A stretch of DNA of 64,000 nucleotides from Olavius sp. associated proteobacterium Delta 1 (GTDB lineage Bacteria; Desulfobacterota; Desulfobacteria; Desulfobacterales; JAFDCJ01): positions 1 through 64,000 of the forward strand of contig CACVKW010001504.1 in the NCBI GenBank assembly GCA_902749685.1. Reading direction: 5' to 3'. A model generated the notes under the pieces. The model did not search any database, was not told where the DNA came from, and was given only the letters and a program-made list of their open reading frames with translations. Position 1 is the first letter of the stretch. The number at the start of each line of letters is the position of its first letter. Shown here piece by piece: positions 37,942 to 46,336 of this stretch. The translations under genes and the position numbers were made by a program.

Positions 37942-38034
37942 TCGATCTGCCTTTCACCCGGTGTGGATTCGTAGTGCACGACGGACCGAGTTAACTGGGG
38001 AGCCGGGGAGTTTATCAAAGCCGCCGCGCTGCCT

Positions 38035-38103
38035 GGATAATCACCACCGAAACCGCATGAAATCCACCATAAGGGATCGTCATGAATGAACAATAATCAA
38101 ATC
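38035..38103 (+). repeat. 69-bp dispersed repeat, second copy
   Basis: Begins GGATAATCACCACCGAAACC and ends ATGAATGAACA plus a short tail. About 59 of 69 positions agree with 8793-8861. Confidence 0.7.
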
Positions 38104-38363
38104 ATTTAACTAAAGCGACTGAAATGTCAATGATAATTTCCCGGTTCCAGGCGGTTTGCCCGGATTGGGTTTTGGGGGGAATAGAGGATATGAGACGAAT
38201 TTTTTATGACATGCACAGCGTTCTGCATAATTGACCCGATGCGTCGTTCTAACGTTTACTGTTCAAAAGGGCCGCTACACCATTCTATATGACGCTGTGT
38301 ATTGTGTATAAATGAATAGGGGCAGCCCCAAAAGAGGCCGCCCCTCACCCTAAGGAATTATAT

Positions 38364-38393
38364 GTAACAGTGTGCCCGCCAGCACACTGTTAC
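38364..38393. repeat. perfect 12-bp inverted repeat
   Basis: GTAACAGTGTGC, loop CCGCCA, GCACACTGTTAC. No T run on either side, so a simple terminator is unlikely; it may be an RNA hairpin or a binding site. Confidence 0.6.
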
Positions 38394-38474
38394 CTAACTA
38401 TATCGGTTTGATTAAAAATAACTTTAGCAAAAAGTTACTGCCGGCTATATTTTGGTTGCAGATTATATGGATAA

Positions 38475-38825
38475 TTACTGATCCTTTATTTCTACAAACT
38501 CGTTTTTTTTCTCACAAAACCATTTGTTTTCTGCAATGCAGGTGTATTCCTCATCCGCTAAATCAATAAGCTGCTTTGCAAAAACTATCGCTTGTTGCAG
38601 GTCATGAAATATATTCTGCAATGTTCCGATATTTTCGCCGTACTCCAAAACACGAACCATGGCTAAAGTCACCTCGCCGCAATTATTCATCCAAGTGTGC
38701 AATTCGCAGAATTTGGTAATGCCCCCGGAGATGGTCAGGCCCCGGGGGGCTACGAAAGGAGGAGTGCTCCGGAGTTGATCAGTTCCCCGGAACAATCGAC
38801 GCATGAAGTCTAGCTGGATGTCCAT
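38475..38825 (-). CDS. hypothetical protein
   Basis: 116 residues, mostly helical in the second half (TLQNIFHDLQQAIVFAKQLIDLAD), ending CIAENKWFCEKKNEFVEI. No ribosome site is evident before the ATG at 38825, and no homologous family is recognised. The real start may be Met8. Composition is normal for a protein of the window, so it is kept at low confidence. Confidence 0.45.
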   Translation of the reverse strand: MDIQLDFMRRLFRGTDQLRSTPPFVAPRGLTISGGITKFCELHTWMNNCGEVTLAMVRVLEYGENIGTLQNIFHDLQQAIVFAKQLIDLADEEYTCIAENKWFCEKKNEFVEIKDQ

Positions 38826-39082
38826 GCGTTTGAATTATTAACTAGTAATTCAACATTCATGCCAAGATGTTGAATTTTAATATTTACCTTGTGAAACAGG
38901 TGTTTAGCTGTCGATTAGCCTGAAGCTGATGGATTGTATGGGCTATGATGGCCGAAATTTGTCAATTTTTTGACCAAAAAGGGATTCTAATTTTGCTTGA
39001 TATACTCCGATACTCCCGCTTGACAGAAGTTGTTATCAACGGTAAAAAAAGATATTAAGGGATCCATATAGTAAGGGAAGCC

Positions 39083-39349
39083 ATGCTAAGTGGGATTGTA
39101 AATAACTGGGACAAATTCAGCGTCTGGGTTGCCAATCAACCTACATTTGTGCAAGTGGCCTGCGGGATAGGTTTGTTTTATGTCGCGTTGCTGATCTTAA
39201 AATTGTGCTACAAATTATTCGTGCTCTTATTTTCGCCCCTGCTGGCAGTCCCTTCCCGCTTTAAAAAGCAAAAAGACCTGCGTCCCGGGCCTCGCAAGCA
39301 AAGACCTGCCCCCCCGGATGACGACTCACCACCATTTGTTTTTCGATAA
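39083..39349 (+). CDS. small single-span membrane protein
   Basis: 88 residues with a hydrophobic stretch from about 25 to 58 (VACGIGLFYVALLILKLCYKLFVLLFSPLL interrupted by one Lys), then a basic tail (SRFKKQKDLRPGPRKQRP) and an acidic end. Probably inserted in the inner membrane with the tail in the cytoplasm. The function is unknown. It ends four bases before the convergent alcohol dehydrogenase gene. Confidence 0.55.
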   Translation: MLSGIVNNWDKFSVWVANQPTFVQVACGIGLFYVALLILKLCYKLFVLLFSPLLAVPSRFKKQKDLRPGPRKQRPAPPDDDSPPFVFR

Positions 39350-39353
39350 GCCG

Positions 39354-40508
39354 CTACACCGCCATCTTAAGAACAGTTAGCAACTCCGTTTCCGTCAGCA
39401 AAATCGGGTTGCCTTTCATGCTGCTGGCATTTTTGGATTTTGCTACAATGGCTGAGAAATCTGCTTCTTTAATTCCATATTCGGCCAGGCGCGGCACCTG
39501 CAGTTGCGAGCACACTTCTTGAATCCAGGCAATACCTTCAGACGCGCGGTCTGTGGATCTGCCGGTGATGATACGGGCGACTTCGCTGTAGCGGTTTATG
39601 GCAGTTGATTCCGGAGCGCGCGATTGCAGGGCTTTGAGGTTGACTTCCAAAACGTGCGGTAACAGACCGGCACACAGGGCGCCATGTGGTGCATCGTACA
39701 TTCCGCCCAGCGGACCGGCGAATCCATGCACCGCGCCCAATTTTGCATTGGCCAGAGCCAAACCACCGAAGAGACTTGCCAGGCACATATCCCGGCGGGC
39801 ACTGGAATTATTGCCGTCAAAATAGGCTTTTTTTAAAGAGCGGGCTGCACGCTGCAAGCCTTCCCGGCAAATTCCGTCCGTCAGTGGGTTGGCATGCACG
39901 GAAACAAACGCTTCAAGTAGTTGAGTAAAGGCATCCAACCCGGTGACGGCGGTAATTTCAGGCGGTATGGAATAGGTTAACTCAGGATCAATCAATGCCA
40001 GATCGGGCAGCATGAGCGGGCTTCGCATACTGACCTTAACCTGGTGTTGGGGCGAGTCAAGAACGGCATTGCGCGTGACTTCGGCTCCGGTGCCGGCAGT
40101 GGTCGGTATAGCTATATAGGTGGCAGGTTTTCGGCTAAGCGGTTGACCGCGCCCGATTACCTCCAGATAATCCATCAGTTGACCGCCGTTGGTCAGCAGC
40201 GCCGCCACTACTTTGCCGGCATCCAGCACGCTTCCGCCTCCCATACCGATTACGAACTCACAAGCGTCCCGCCGGGCACTGTCGACTGCAGCCAGCACCA
40301 GATCGGTCGTGGGTTCTCCAGGTATGCTGAATGGCGTGATCGTCACCCCCTGCTTTTTTAATTGCTCAATTACCGGGGCCGCACGGTCAACAGTTTTACC
40401 GGTAACAAGAAATGCACGATGTCCCATATCTGCCGCCAGATCTCCGATCTCACTGATAGTTCCGGGTCCAAAAATCAGTCGGCCGGCCGTGGCGAATTCA
40501 AATCGCAT
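39354..40508 (-). CDS. iron-containing alcohol dehydrogenase
   Basis: A 384-residue group III alcohol dehydrogenase. The NAD-binding GMGGGSVLDAGK motif is near residue 95 and PTTAGTGAE near 135. The metal site has Asp in GLDAFTQLLEAF (with Gln where many members have His, a common variant), His in HGFAGPLGG and His in DAPHGALC. It oxidises alcohols or reduces aldehydes or semialdehydes with NAD(P) in the cytoplasm. It is alone, with the sigma-54 flagellar unit upstream on the other strand. Confidence 0.9.
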   Translation of the reverse strand: MRFEFATAGRLIFGPGTISEIGDLAADMGHRAFLVTGKTVDRAAPVIEQLKKQGVTITPFSIPGEPTTDLVLAAVDSARRDACEFVIGMGGGSVLDAGKVVAALLTNGGQLMDYLEVIGRGQPLSRKPATYIAIPTTAGTGAEVTRNAVLDSPQHQVKVSMRSPLMLPDLALIDPELTYSIPPEITAVTGLDAFTQLLEAFVSVHANPLTDGICREGLQRAARSLKKAYFDGNNSSARRDMCLASLFGGLALANAKLGAVHGFAGPLGGMYDAPHGALCAGLLPHVLEVNLKALQSRAPESTAINRYSEVARIITGRSTDRASEGIAWIQEVCSQLQVPRLAEYGIKEADFSAIVAKSKNASSMKGNPILLTETELLTVLKMAV

Positions 40509-40657
40509 AAGCTTTGGTCTCCTTTCAGGGTTTGAAGTCGAGTAGCTGACAATTTAGGGCAAAAAAAATGACGATAATTGTCAATTTAAAATTTTCAGTG
40601 TTTCTGGACGAATAGTTAACTATTTGAAATTCTGTGTTTTCCTGTTTTTTATATGAA

Positions 40658-40673
40658 TGGCACATAATTTGCT
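40658..40673 (+). promoter_or_regulatory. sigma-54 promoter
   Basis: TGGCAC-ATAAT-TTGCT. Matches the -24/-12 consensus TGGCACGnnnnTTGCW at all conserved places except the base after TGGCAC. Flagellar rod genes of this group of bacteria are often controlled by sigma-54. Confidence 0.7.
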
Positions 40674-40907
40674 ACTAAATTTAGTCACTATCTTACGATA
40701 GCTACTAAAACTTCTCTGATGCGCGTGCATCTTCTCTGCCGGGCTCTCACGACTAAAATGAATGAGGAAACGCGCCGCACGAGAAAAACGGCATTCCGGG
40801 AAGTTTTTAGTTTGAAGTGCGCTTCGCCGGGGCCCTGAAAATTCCGAGTCTATAGGTGGCGCTGTAACGAAGCTCTACATAAAGTTAATAGACCATCTTT
40901 TCAAATA

Positions 40908-40952
40908 ATCCCGCCAAGAGATGCATTTGCGTTTGGTGGGATTTTATATTTT
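40908..40952 (+). terminator. leader terminator or attenuator
   Basis: ATCCCGCCAA (40908-40917) pairs with TTGGTGGGAT (40933-40942), one G-U, followed by TTTATATTTT. It ends 16 bases before the ATG of the rod gene, and the GAGGGGAG ribosome site follows directly. Either it ends an independent small RNA or it attenuates the gene. Confidence 0.6.
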
Positions 40953-40967
40953 GAGGGGAGCTACTCC

Positions 40968-41321
40968 ATGATTTCAGCAGTCAACAGCACTGTTTCAGCG
41001 CTGCAAGCCTATAAAACCCAGATGGAGGTTACGTCTAATAACGTAGCCAACGTCAATACCGAGGGATTCAAAAAAAGTAAGGCTACCCTGAAAGAGGGCG
41101 ATAATGGTGACGTACAGGTTGATGTGAATCGTATTAACACTCCCGGTCATCGTTATCAAGAGCTTGATGGCGATCAAATGGTCGAAAAAGAAACCTCTAA
41201 TGTGGATCTGGCTGAAGAATTCCCACAAATGATGGTTACCCAGCATGCCTACAAAGCCAATATGAAGGTTCTGCAAGCCCAGGATGAGATGTTGGGTGCC
41301 ACCCTGGATATATTGGGCTAA
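40968..41321 (+). CDS. flagellar rod-protein (FlgC/FlgE family) orphan
   Basis: A 117-residue protein with the N-terminal flagellar basal-body rod motif (ALQAYKTQMEVTSNNVANVNTEGFKKS) and a C-terminal rod motif (VDLAEEFPQMMVTQHAYKANMKVLQAQDEML). Both ends fold together into the coiled coil used in the rod, hook and filament. It is shorter than FlgC (about 135-150 residues) and lies far from other flagellar genes. Behind a sigma-54 promoter. It may be a structural accessory or a duplicated rod protein. Confidence 0.8.
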   Translation: MISAVNSTVSALQAYKTQMEVTSNNVANVNTEGFKKSKATLKEGDNGDVQVDVNRINTPGHRYQELDGDQMVEKETSNVDLAEEFPQMMVTQHAYKANMKVLQAQDEMLGATLDILG

Positions 41322-41681
41322 CAGGCTATCCGTCCACCTGAACCTGAAGAACTCCGCTAGCTGTCATTATCCGGACAATCAGAGTTCCTTTGTTTACACC
41401 ACGATAGAACATTTCAAATTATCTGTAAATAATTAATCCTCCTTGAAAAATAGTATATGTAGAAGTTGGCTGATGCTGCTCTGGTTGGAACGAAATTGCT
41501 TGATACTGCAGGACGGTCTTGTTAAGTAATGGGATAGCCACTTGAATCTTACATGAAAATTAATGAGAAGATGAAAGCCTCCAAATCGTGCAAAATCCTG
41601 GAACCAACTCATTAGTAGACGTGTCGGCCATCACTGCGTGCATGGCACGGGACGGACTGAACTATTTCGCCGGGAGGATCT
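41322..41681. other. intergenic region 360 bp
   Basis: Between two genes on the same strand. It contains only a copy of the 21-bp motif (41430-41450, reverse). A GGGAGGATC ribosome site lies right before the LOG gene. Confidence 0.6.
41430..41450 (-). repeat. 21-bp dispersed intergenic motif, copy 3
   Basis: TTTTTCAAGGAGGATTAATT plus A on the reverse strand. Confidence 0.65.
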
Positions 41682-42563
41682 TTGATGTCAAATAGTATTC
41701 GCAAAAAAAAAATCTTTTCATCGGCTCAGGAAGCCGCAATTTCTGCCCGGAAGCATATTGAATCACCGCAATGCAAATCGGCCTCTTACCGGTTGGCATT
41801 TCAGGATCCGGATTTCCTCCTGCAAGATGAGTTGCGTCCTGTGAGGCTGGAACTGGAGCTTCTTAAGCCGGAATTGATACTGAAAGAACAGCACATTGAG
41901 TCGACCGTGGTGGTATTCGGCAGTGCCCGGATTGCAGACCCGGAAACCGCCGAGGCCCGTCTGGTTTCGGCCCAGGCTGAACACAGCAGTAACAAACAGG
42001 ATCCATTACTGACGCACCAGGTCGAACTAGCCCGTCGAGACCTTGAAAACAGCCGTTATTATGATGAAGCACGTAAATTGGGTCATCTGATTTCCAGTAA
42101 TACCGGCAAGGACAAACTGGTCGTGATTACCGGCGGCGGCCCGGGCATTATGGAGGCAGCCAATCGCGGAGCCCATGAAGCCGGTATGCCAAGCATCGGC
42201 ATGAACATCGTATTGCCCCATGAACAGTCGCCCAACCCCTATATTACTCCGGATTTAAACTTTCAGTTCCATTATTTTGCAGTTCGCAAAATGCATTTGC
42301 TAATGCGGGCTAAAAGTCTGGTGGTATTTCCAGGTGGTTTCGGAACGCTGGATGAACTTTTTGAAACGCTGACCATCATTCAGACTCACAAAGTGGAGCC
42401 GATCCCGGTTCTGCTGTTTGGCAAAGCGTTCTGGGAGCGAATAATCAATTTTAATGCGCTCGTGGAAGAAGGGACCATTAGCGCCGAAGATCTCGAATTA
42501 TTCAGGTACGTTGAAACGGCAGATGAAGCCTGGAAGCTGATATCGGAGGCGAATGGGCTATAA
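41682..42563 (+). CDS. LOG-family protein (TIGR00730-like)
   Basis: A 293-residue Rossmann-fold protein of the LOG type. It has VVFGSARI near residue 70, ITGGGPGIMEAANRGAHEAG near 147, and PGGFGTLDELFE near 221, the family signature for the phosphoribohydrolase site. It probably removes ribose-5-phosphate from nucleoside monophosphates. The extra ~60 N-terminal residues and a helical insert at 95-130 are a recurrent feature of this longer subgroup. GGGAGG precedes the start. Confidence 0.88.
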   Translation: MMSNSIRKKKIFSSAQEAAISARKHIESPQCKSASYRLAFQDPDFLLQDELRPVRLELELLKPELILKEQHIESTVVVFGSARIADPETAEARLVSAQAEHSSNKQDPLLTHQVELARRDLENSRYYDEARKLGHLISSNTGKDKLVVITGGGPGIMEAANRGAHEAGMPSIGMNIVLPHEQSPNPYITPDLNFQFHYFAVRKMHLLMRAKSLVVFPGGFGTLDELFETLTIIQTHKVEPIPVLLFGKAFWERIINFNALVEEGTISAEDLELFRYVETADEAWKLISEANGL

Positions 42564-42742
42564 GCCGATGCTTAACAGCCAACCGCAAAATTTCGAAGGG
42601 TGGAATCGCTGCGCTCGATTTAACCATTAATAAAAATTGATAGAATTCCTTCCTTCGACATTTTACACTCAGCTACCGTTGCGAAATATTATTTCTGTAT
42701 TTTTTCCGACTTCCGCATTCCGAAATCCGATTTCTTTTTAGT

Positions 42743-43348
42743 TCACACCGACCGGAGGCATTGCACCCAACCTTCGTTTCCCATCTTTGTCAGATCACCG
42801 CTGCCGGTATAGATTTTGGTCTTGGCCGGAATATTGTAACTGAGACGCTTAAGGCTAAATAGCATTAAAGACATGCTTTTAGGGCCCCAAATTTTGCCGT
42901 ATCCGCGCCTTAAAAATGTGCTGCCGCTGAAAAGGGCAGCGGCTTTCGGGACATAATAGCAGACCGAGCCTTTGGTGTGACCGGCGGTTAAGAGCACCTC
43001 AATTTCGATGTCTCCGAGTTGTAGTGATTCTTTGTCATTAACTATTCTGTCGGGTTCCAGGCTGCTTTCCGTTTTCTTGAGAAGTTCGCACTCATACTCG
43101 TGAAGACAGAAGGTGCCGCCATATTTTTTTTTCATATCAGGTAATGCCTCAAGATGGGATTTGTGGGCGTGCGTAATCAGCAGGTATTTTAGTTTGACTC
43201 CCAGATCATCTATGATTTGACCGATCTCCGCATGTGATTCTGAGACATCAATAACAGCAGCTTCGTCACGGCTGATTAGGAGATACTGGTTTTTATCCAG
43301 TGAGGTTATAAAACGTTTCGTATCAAAATGGTGTGTTTTTTTGGTCAT
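42743..43348 (-). CDS. metallo-beta-lactamase-fold protein with depleted metal site
   Basis: A 201-residue MBL-fold protein. The first motif is HAHKSH (residues 60-65), so Ser64 stands for the usual Asp; His124 is kept in TAGHTKGS. The fourth motif is FSGSTF, with Ser143 in place of the Asp, and the last His is also missing (TGSGDLT). The overall fold wording (VIDVSESHAEI, LLITHAH, GSVCYYV) is glyoxalase-II-like. It may have lost hydrolysis and serve in binding, or use only one metal. Confidence 0.75.
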   Translation of the reverse strand: MTKKTHHFDTKRFITSLDKNQYLLISRDEAAVIDVSESHAEIGQIIDDLGVKLKYLLITHAHKSHLEALPDMKKKYGGTFCLHEYECELLKKTESSLEPDRIVNDKESLQLGDIEIEVLLTAGHTKGSVCYYVPKAAALFSGSTFLRRGYGKIWGPKSMSLMLFSLKRLSYNIPAKTKIYTGSGDLTKMGNEGWVQCLRSV

Positions 43349-43362
43349 CAGACAGCTTCCTA

Positions 43363-43383
43363 TAATTAATCCGCCTTGAAAAA
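43363..43383 (-). repeat. 21-bp dispersed intergenic motif, copy 4
   Basis: TTTTTCAAGGCGGATTAATT plus A on the reverse strand, directly upstream of the MBL-fold gene. Confidence 0.65.
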
Positions 43384-43504
43384 TTAGGGACGATTTGGTC
43401 CGATTTCAAGTCGGCAGGATGGATCTTGCCAGTGGGAAGGTATTATGTTAAATGAAACTAAATGCCGCCAGATCGGAACTGATAAACCGTAAACGAGGTG
43501 CCCC

Positions 43505-44239
43505 ATGAGCAGTTTTAAAATAATCGTATTCATTCTGCTAAGTTGCATCGTTGCGACATCTTCGTTTGCCGATATATATAAGTGGACGGATGAAAACGGT
43601 GTCAAGCATTACAGCAATTACGCTCCCGCTGCAAAATCCAAGGTCTTGATGAAAACCAAAGAGGAGCCTTATGATGAAGCGGCTGATCGCGCACGGATGG
43701 AGACTGAACGGCAGGAGCGCCTGGAGCTTGCCCGCCTGGAGCTTGCCCAGAGGGAAGCAGAACTCGAATTGCGCGAAGCCGAGGCAGAACAGAAACTAGC
43801 GGCGGCCGATCGTCTGGCGCAAGAGGCCCTGCGTGAAGCCGATTACTACCTCGATGAGGCCAGAACAGGCAGCCGGATCATTTATCGAGGCGGCGGTTTT
43901 TGGTGTCGTGACCATCGCTACGACTGTAACTATCCGATTCACCATCGCTGGTACTATCGTAAAAAGCACCGCCGCAGTTCCCATTATAAAGTATCCCGCC
44001 TGAATCCCAACCCGCGCAATCGCTATGTTAAAAAGCGCCACGGGCTGAACAAACATGATTACGGCCACAAGTATCGTGACAAAACTCGCTACCGCCATAC
44101 TGGGAACTATGCATCATCTAACTTGAATTCTCGCGCGGCAACAAAATTTAGGGGCAACCGCATCGGATCACCCCGCACCAGACTGAATGGGCGGGCCAAT
44201 ATCAGTTGGAGAAGTTCCGGTTTTGCTAGGCGTCATTAA
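43505..44239 (+). CDS. DUF4124-domain secreted protein
   Basis: A 244-residue protein. Residues 1-22 are a signal peptide, then a DUF4124 domain (ADIYKWTDENGVKHYSN), a domain of unknown function common in gamma- and deltaproteobacterial envelope proteins. A Glu/Ala/Arg-rich coiled coil (residues 60-115) and a His/Tyr/Arg-rich basic tail follow (HHRWYYRKKHRRSSHY and more). The tail could bind nucleic acid, polysaccharide or metals. Function not known. Confidence 0.75.
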   Translation: MSSFKIIVFILLSCIVATSSFADIYKWTDENGVKHYSNYAPAAKSKVLMKTKEEPYDEAADRARMETERQERLELARLELAQREAELELREAEAEQKLAAADRLAQEALREADYYLDEARTGSRIIYRGGGFWCRDHRYDCNYPIHHRWYYRKKHRRSSHYKVSRLNPNPRNRYVKKRHGLNKHDYGHKYRDKTRYRHTGNYASSNLNSRAATKFRGNRIGSPRTRLNGRANISWRSSGFARRH

Positions 44240-44260
44240 TTGGGTCCGGGTTGCAGACGA

Positions 44261-45127
44261 TTATTTCGGTTCTAGAAAATCCTGCAAATTAATGATCTTT
44301 TCGTCGCTATTTGCAGCACCTCTCAGGCCCGCAGCGGAGCCTTTGACCTTCTCCTTGCGCAAATTACTGATCAGAGATTGAAGTTCGCTGTTACCTGCGA
44401 CTAACGAATTGATCTGATCTTCAAGCTTCTTCCAATTGGCCTGCAGATCCAGGGTGTCCAGCTGAAAATTCACTATTCCGGCAATTAATTCTCCCAGGTA
44501 GGACAAAATACCGAAGTGGGTGGTTCCCTGAAGGTAGTAGGGGCAATGGGACCACAGGCTGATACATTCGAATCCTTTTTTCATCCCCTCGGATTGAATG
44601 ATGGAATGAATGGCACTCGGTCCCTGGTAGGATATAGACTTGATGCGCTTTTGCTTCAGATCAGCCAACAATTCCGGCGATGAGGCAATTCCCGAGAGAA
44701 TTCTATCGGTGTGCAACACGTTATCGTACATGCTGCCCAGAGTGATAATTGTGCGTACCTGCAGTTGTTGGCAAATTGAAAAAAGGAGATCCACGAATTT
44801 GAACCATCGCAGGTTCGGTTCATTCGCCTTCAGTAAGACAAGATCACTCTGATCCTCGTCGGTTTCAACTGCATAAAAAGATCCGCCGGGTGGTGTTAGC
44901 GTGTTCAATTTGCCTTCTGCAATATCGACCACCGGACGCTGTTCATCATAGCGATAAAATGTGTCCGGATCGAGGTATGCAAATTTTTTTGCTTTGAGCC
45001 GTCGAATGAGATAGGCGACCATGCCGTTTGAGATGTTCAGTGCATTGCCCCAGCCGTCAAATCCTGCAATGAGTACCGGATTGCTTAGCTGTGGCAATTC
45101 CTTAATATGGATTCCCGCTTTGCTCAT
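44261..45127 (-). CDS. PAC2-family protein
   Basis: A 288-residue protein of the PAC2 family, named after proteasome-assembly chaperones. Typical pieces are LIAGFDGWGNALNISNGMV near residue 20, a TLGSMYDNVLHTDR near 145 and a SLWSHCPYYLQGT near 208. PAC2-like proteins in bacteria have unknown functions and are often near ATP-grasp genes; here the neighbour is the unrelated 45170 gene on the same strand, 42 bp away. Confidence 0.82.
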   Translation of the reverse strand: MSKAGIHIKELPQLSNPVLIAGFDGWGNALNISNGMVAYLIRRLKAKKFAYLDPDTFYRYDEQRPVVDIAEGKLNTLTPPGGSFYAVETDEDQSDLVLLKANEPNLRWFKFVDLLFSICQQLQVRTIITLGSMYDNVLHTDRILSGIASSPELLADLKQKRIKSISYQGPSAIHSIIQSEGMKKGFECISLWSHCPYYLQGTTHFGILSYLGELIAGIVNFQLDTLDLQANWKKLEDQINSLVAGNSELQSLISNLRKEKVKGSAAGLRGAANSDEKIINLQDFLEPK

Positions 45128-45169
45128 AGTCCAAATCTGACATTCTGACGATTAATTGTCAAGTTCATC

Positions 45170-46141
45170 CTAATCGAATAGGATAGTCTGGTCGCGCTGG
45201 ACTTCCTCGAAATGCTCGATGAACAGATCGACTTGCCGCTTCAGTGATTCAATCCGTTTGAGGTTGGATACTTTCCAGCGGTACAATTCATTTTTAAGCC
45301 AGCGAGCTTCTCCGGCCAGAGCATCGATCACCTGCTCTTTGGCCGGTTCCCAGAGGAGATGGGCTTCCTCGACGGTTAAGCCCACTTTTTGAAAATGCCA
45401 TTTGCAGCGCCGATCCCACCAAGTTGGCGAAACATCACCGTTTGTTTTGGAGCCTTCGTAATAAAAACAGGCCCACTCCAGTTGAGGCAGCTGGATATGG
45501 AGATCTCTGGCCACCTCCCGTAGTGCCAGTATTCCTTCCGGTGTATGTCTGTCAAATACGACCCAGAATGGAAACGCCTCATCCGCTGGCGGCGACTCCG
45601 CAGTTTCCTGGGCGTCGGTGGTTATGGCTAAATAGGCGGCGGCCTGGATGACGGCTTTGTCCCGGGGCAAGCCTTCATGCTTAAAGCGCATTGCATTCTC
45701 AAACAGAGCGGCCTGGCGCTCGGATTGTTTTTGGGCTGATATCCACCGCCAGAAATCATCGGGTCGTTGAATGGCATTGGCCACAATTCTAATATGCTTA
45801 TCCTCTGGCGTGCCGTCGTAAACCGATGTGTCACCTTTATGCAGGGCATAAGCCAGATATCCCAACCCGCTGGCGTCTCTGATTTTTTGCACCCGGCTGA
45901 CTTTGATCAAGGCGGCGACTTTGCTGTGAAATTTCCGGTTGAAATTGAGTTCGCAGCCGAGCGGCCAGCATTCTTCAAAGGTGATAATGGCTGTGCGGGT
46001 ACGGTACCAATCTTTCTCCTTTGAGCCTAAGCTTTCGATTAAGGCACTGGTGGTGTAGACGAGATCCACATGACCGCGCCGCACGGCTTTTTGAAGCAGC
46101 GAGCGGTAGCGTGCGTCTTTATCGGCTTGGCTTATAATCAT
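45170..46141 (-). CDS. helical protein, distant RarA/clamp-loader C-terminal likeness
   Basis: A 323-residue protein without a P-loop. Its first 120 residues (LLQKAVRRGHVDLVYTTSAL ... FEECWPLG) read like the C-terminal helical collar of the RarA/MgsA recombination factor, where a similar RRG and an E(D/E)xW motif occur. The remainder (about residues 170-323) is Trp- and Glu-rich and helical. The likeness is low and no catalytic site is visible. Possibly a DNA metabolism accessory; function unknown. Confidence 0.6.
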   Translation of the reverse strand: MIISQADKDARYRSLLQKAVRRGHVDLVYTTSALIESLGSKEKDWYRTRTAIITFEECWPLGCELNFNRKFHSKVAALIKVSRVQKIRDASGLGYLAYALHKGDTSVYDGTPEDKHIRIVANAIQRPDDFWRWISAQKQSERQAALFENAMRFKHEGLPRDKAVIQAAAYLAITTDAQETAESPPADEAFPFWVVFDRHTPEGILALREVARDLHIQLPQLEWACFYYEGSKTNGDVSPTWWDRRCKWHFQKVGLTVEEAHLLWEPAKEQVIDALAGEARWLKNELYRWKVSNLKRIESLKRQVDLFIEHFEEVQRDQTILFD

Positions 46142-46336
46142 GTCTCCCGCGGAGTCTCAGGTGAATTTTGCACGAGCCCTCCTGAGGCGGAGAATTGAAA
46201 ATTGAAGAATATAAATTCAATATTCAATAAATACAAAATAGTGAAAATATCCCAATTCAATTTTCTTGTATAAAGTGCAAACTCTCTAGCTTTTAAGCGC
46301 CTAGAAGATAGGCCGTCAGAGTATTACGGTCCTGTT

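Larger units (their letters stand above)
37942..38474. other. intergenic region with hairpins and a repeat copy
   Basis: A 533-bp spacer. It holds a ~69-bp repeat at 38035-38103 (about 85 percent identical to 8793-8861), a GC-rich hairpin of AGGGGC (38318-38323) with GCCCCT (38340-38345), and a perfect 12-bp inverted repeat at 38364-38393. No gene is seen. Confidence 0.6.
40509..40967. other. intergenic region, leader of flagellar gene
   Basis: This 459-bp divergent spacer has a sigma-54 promoter (40658-40673) and a terminator-like hairpin (40908-40952) just before the rod-protein gene. The ~230 bases between could form a stable RNA. It holds two similar words, GCTACTAAATTTAGT and GCTACTAAAACTT, 24 bases apart. 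Confidence 0.6.

Noticed and set aside
38700-38770. GGTCAGGCCCCGGGGGG resembling the SRP RNA core
   Set aside because: It lacks the GGAAGG and AGCAGCC parts of the SRP loop and is inside a weak frame; probably chance.
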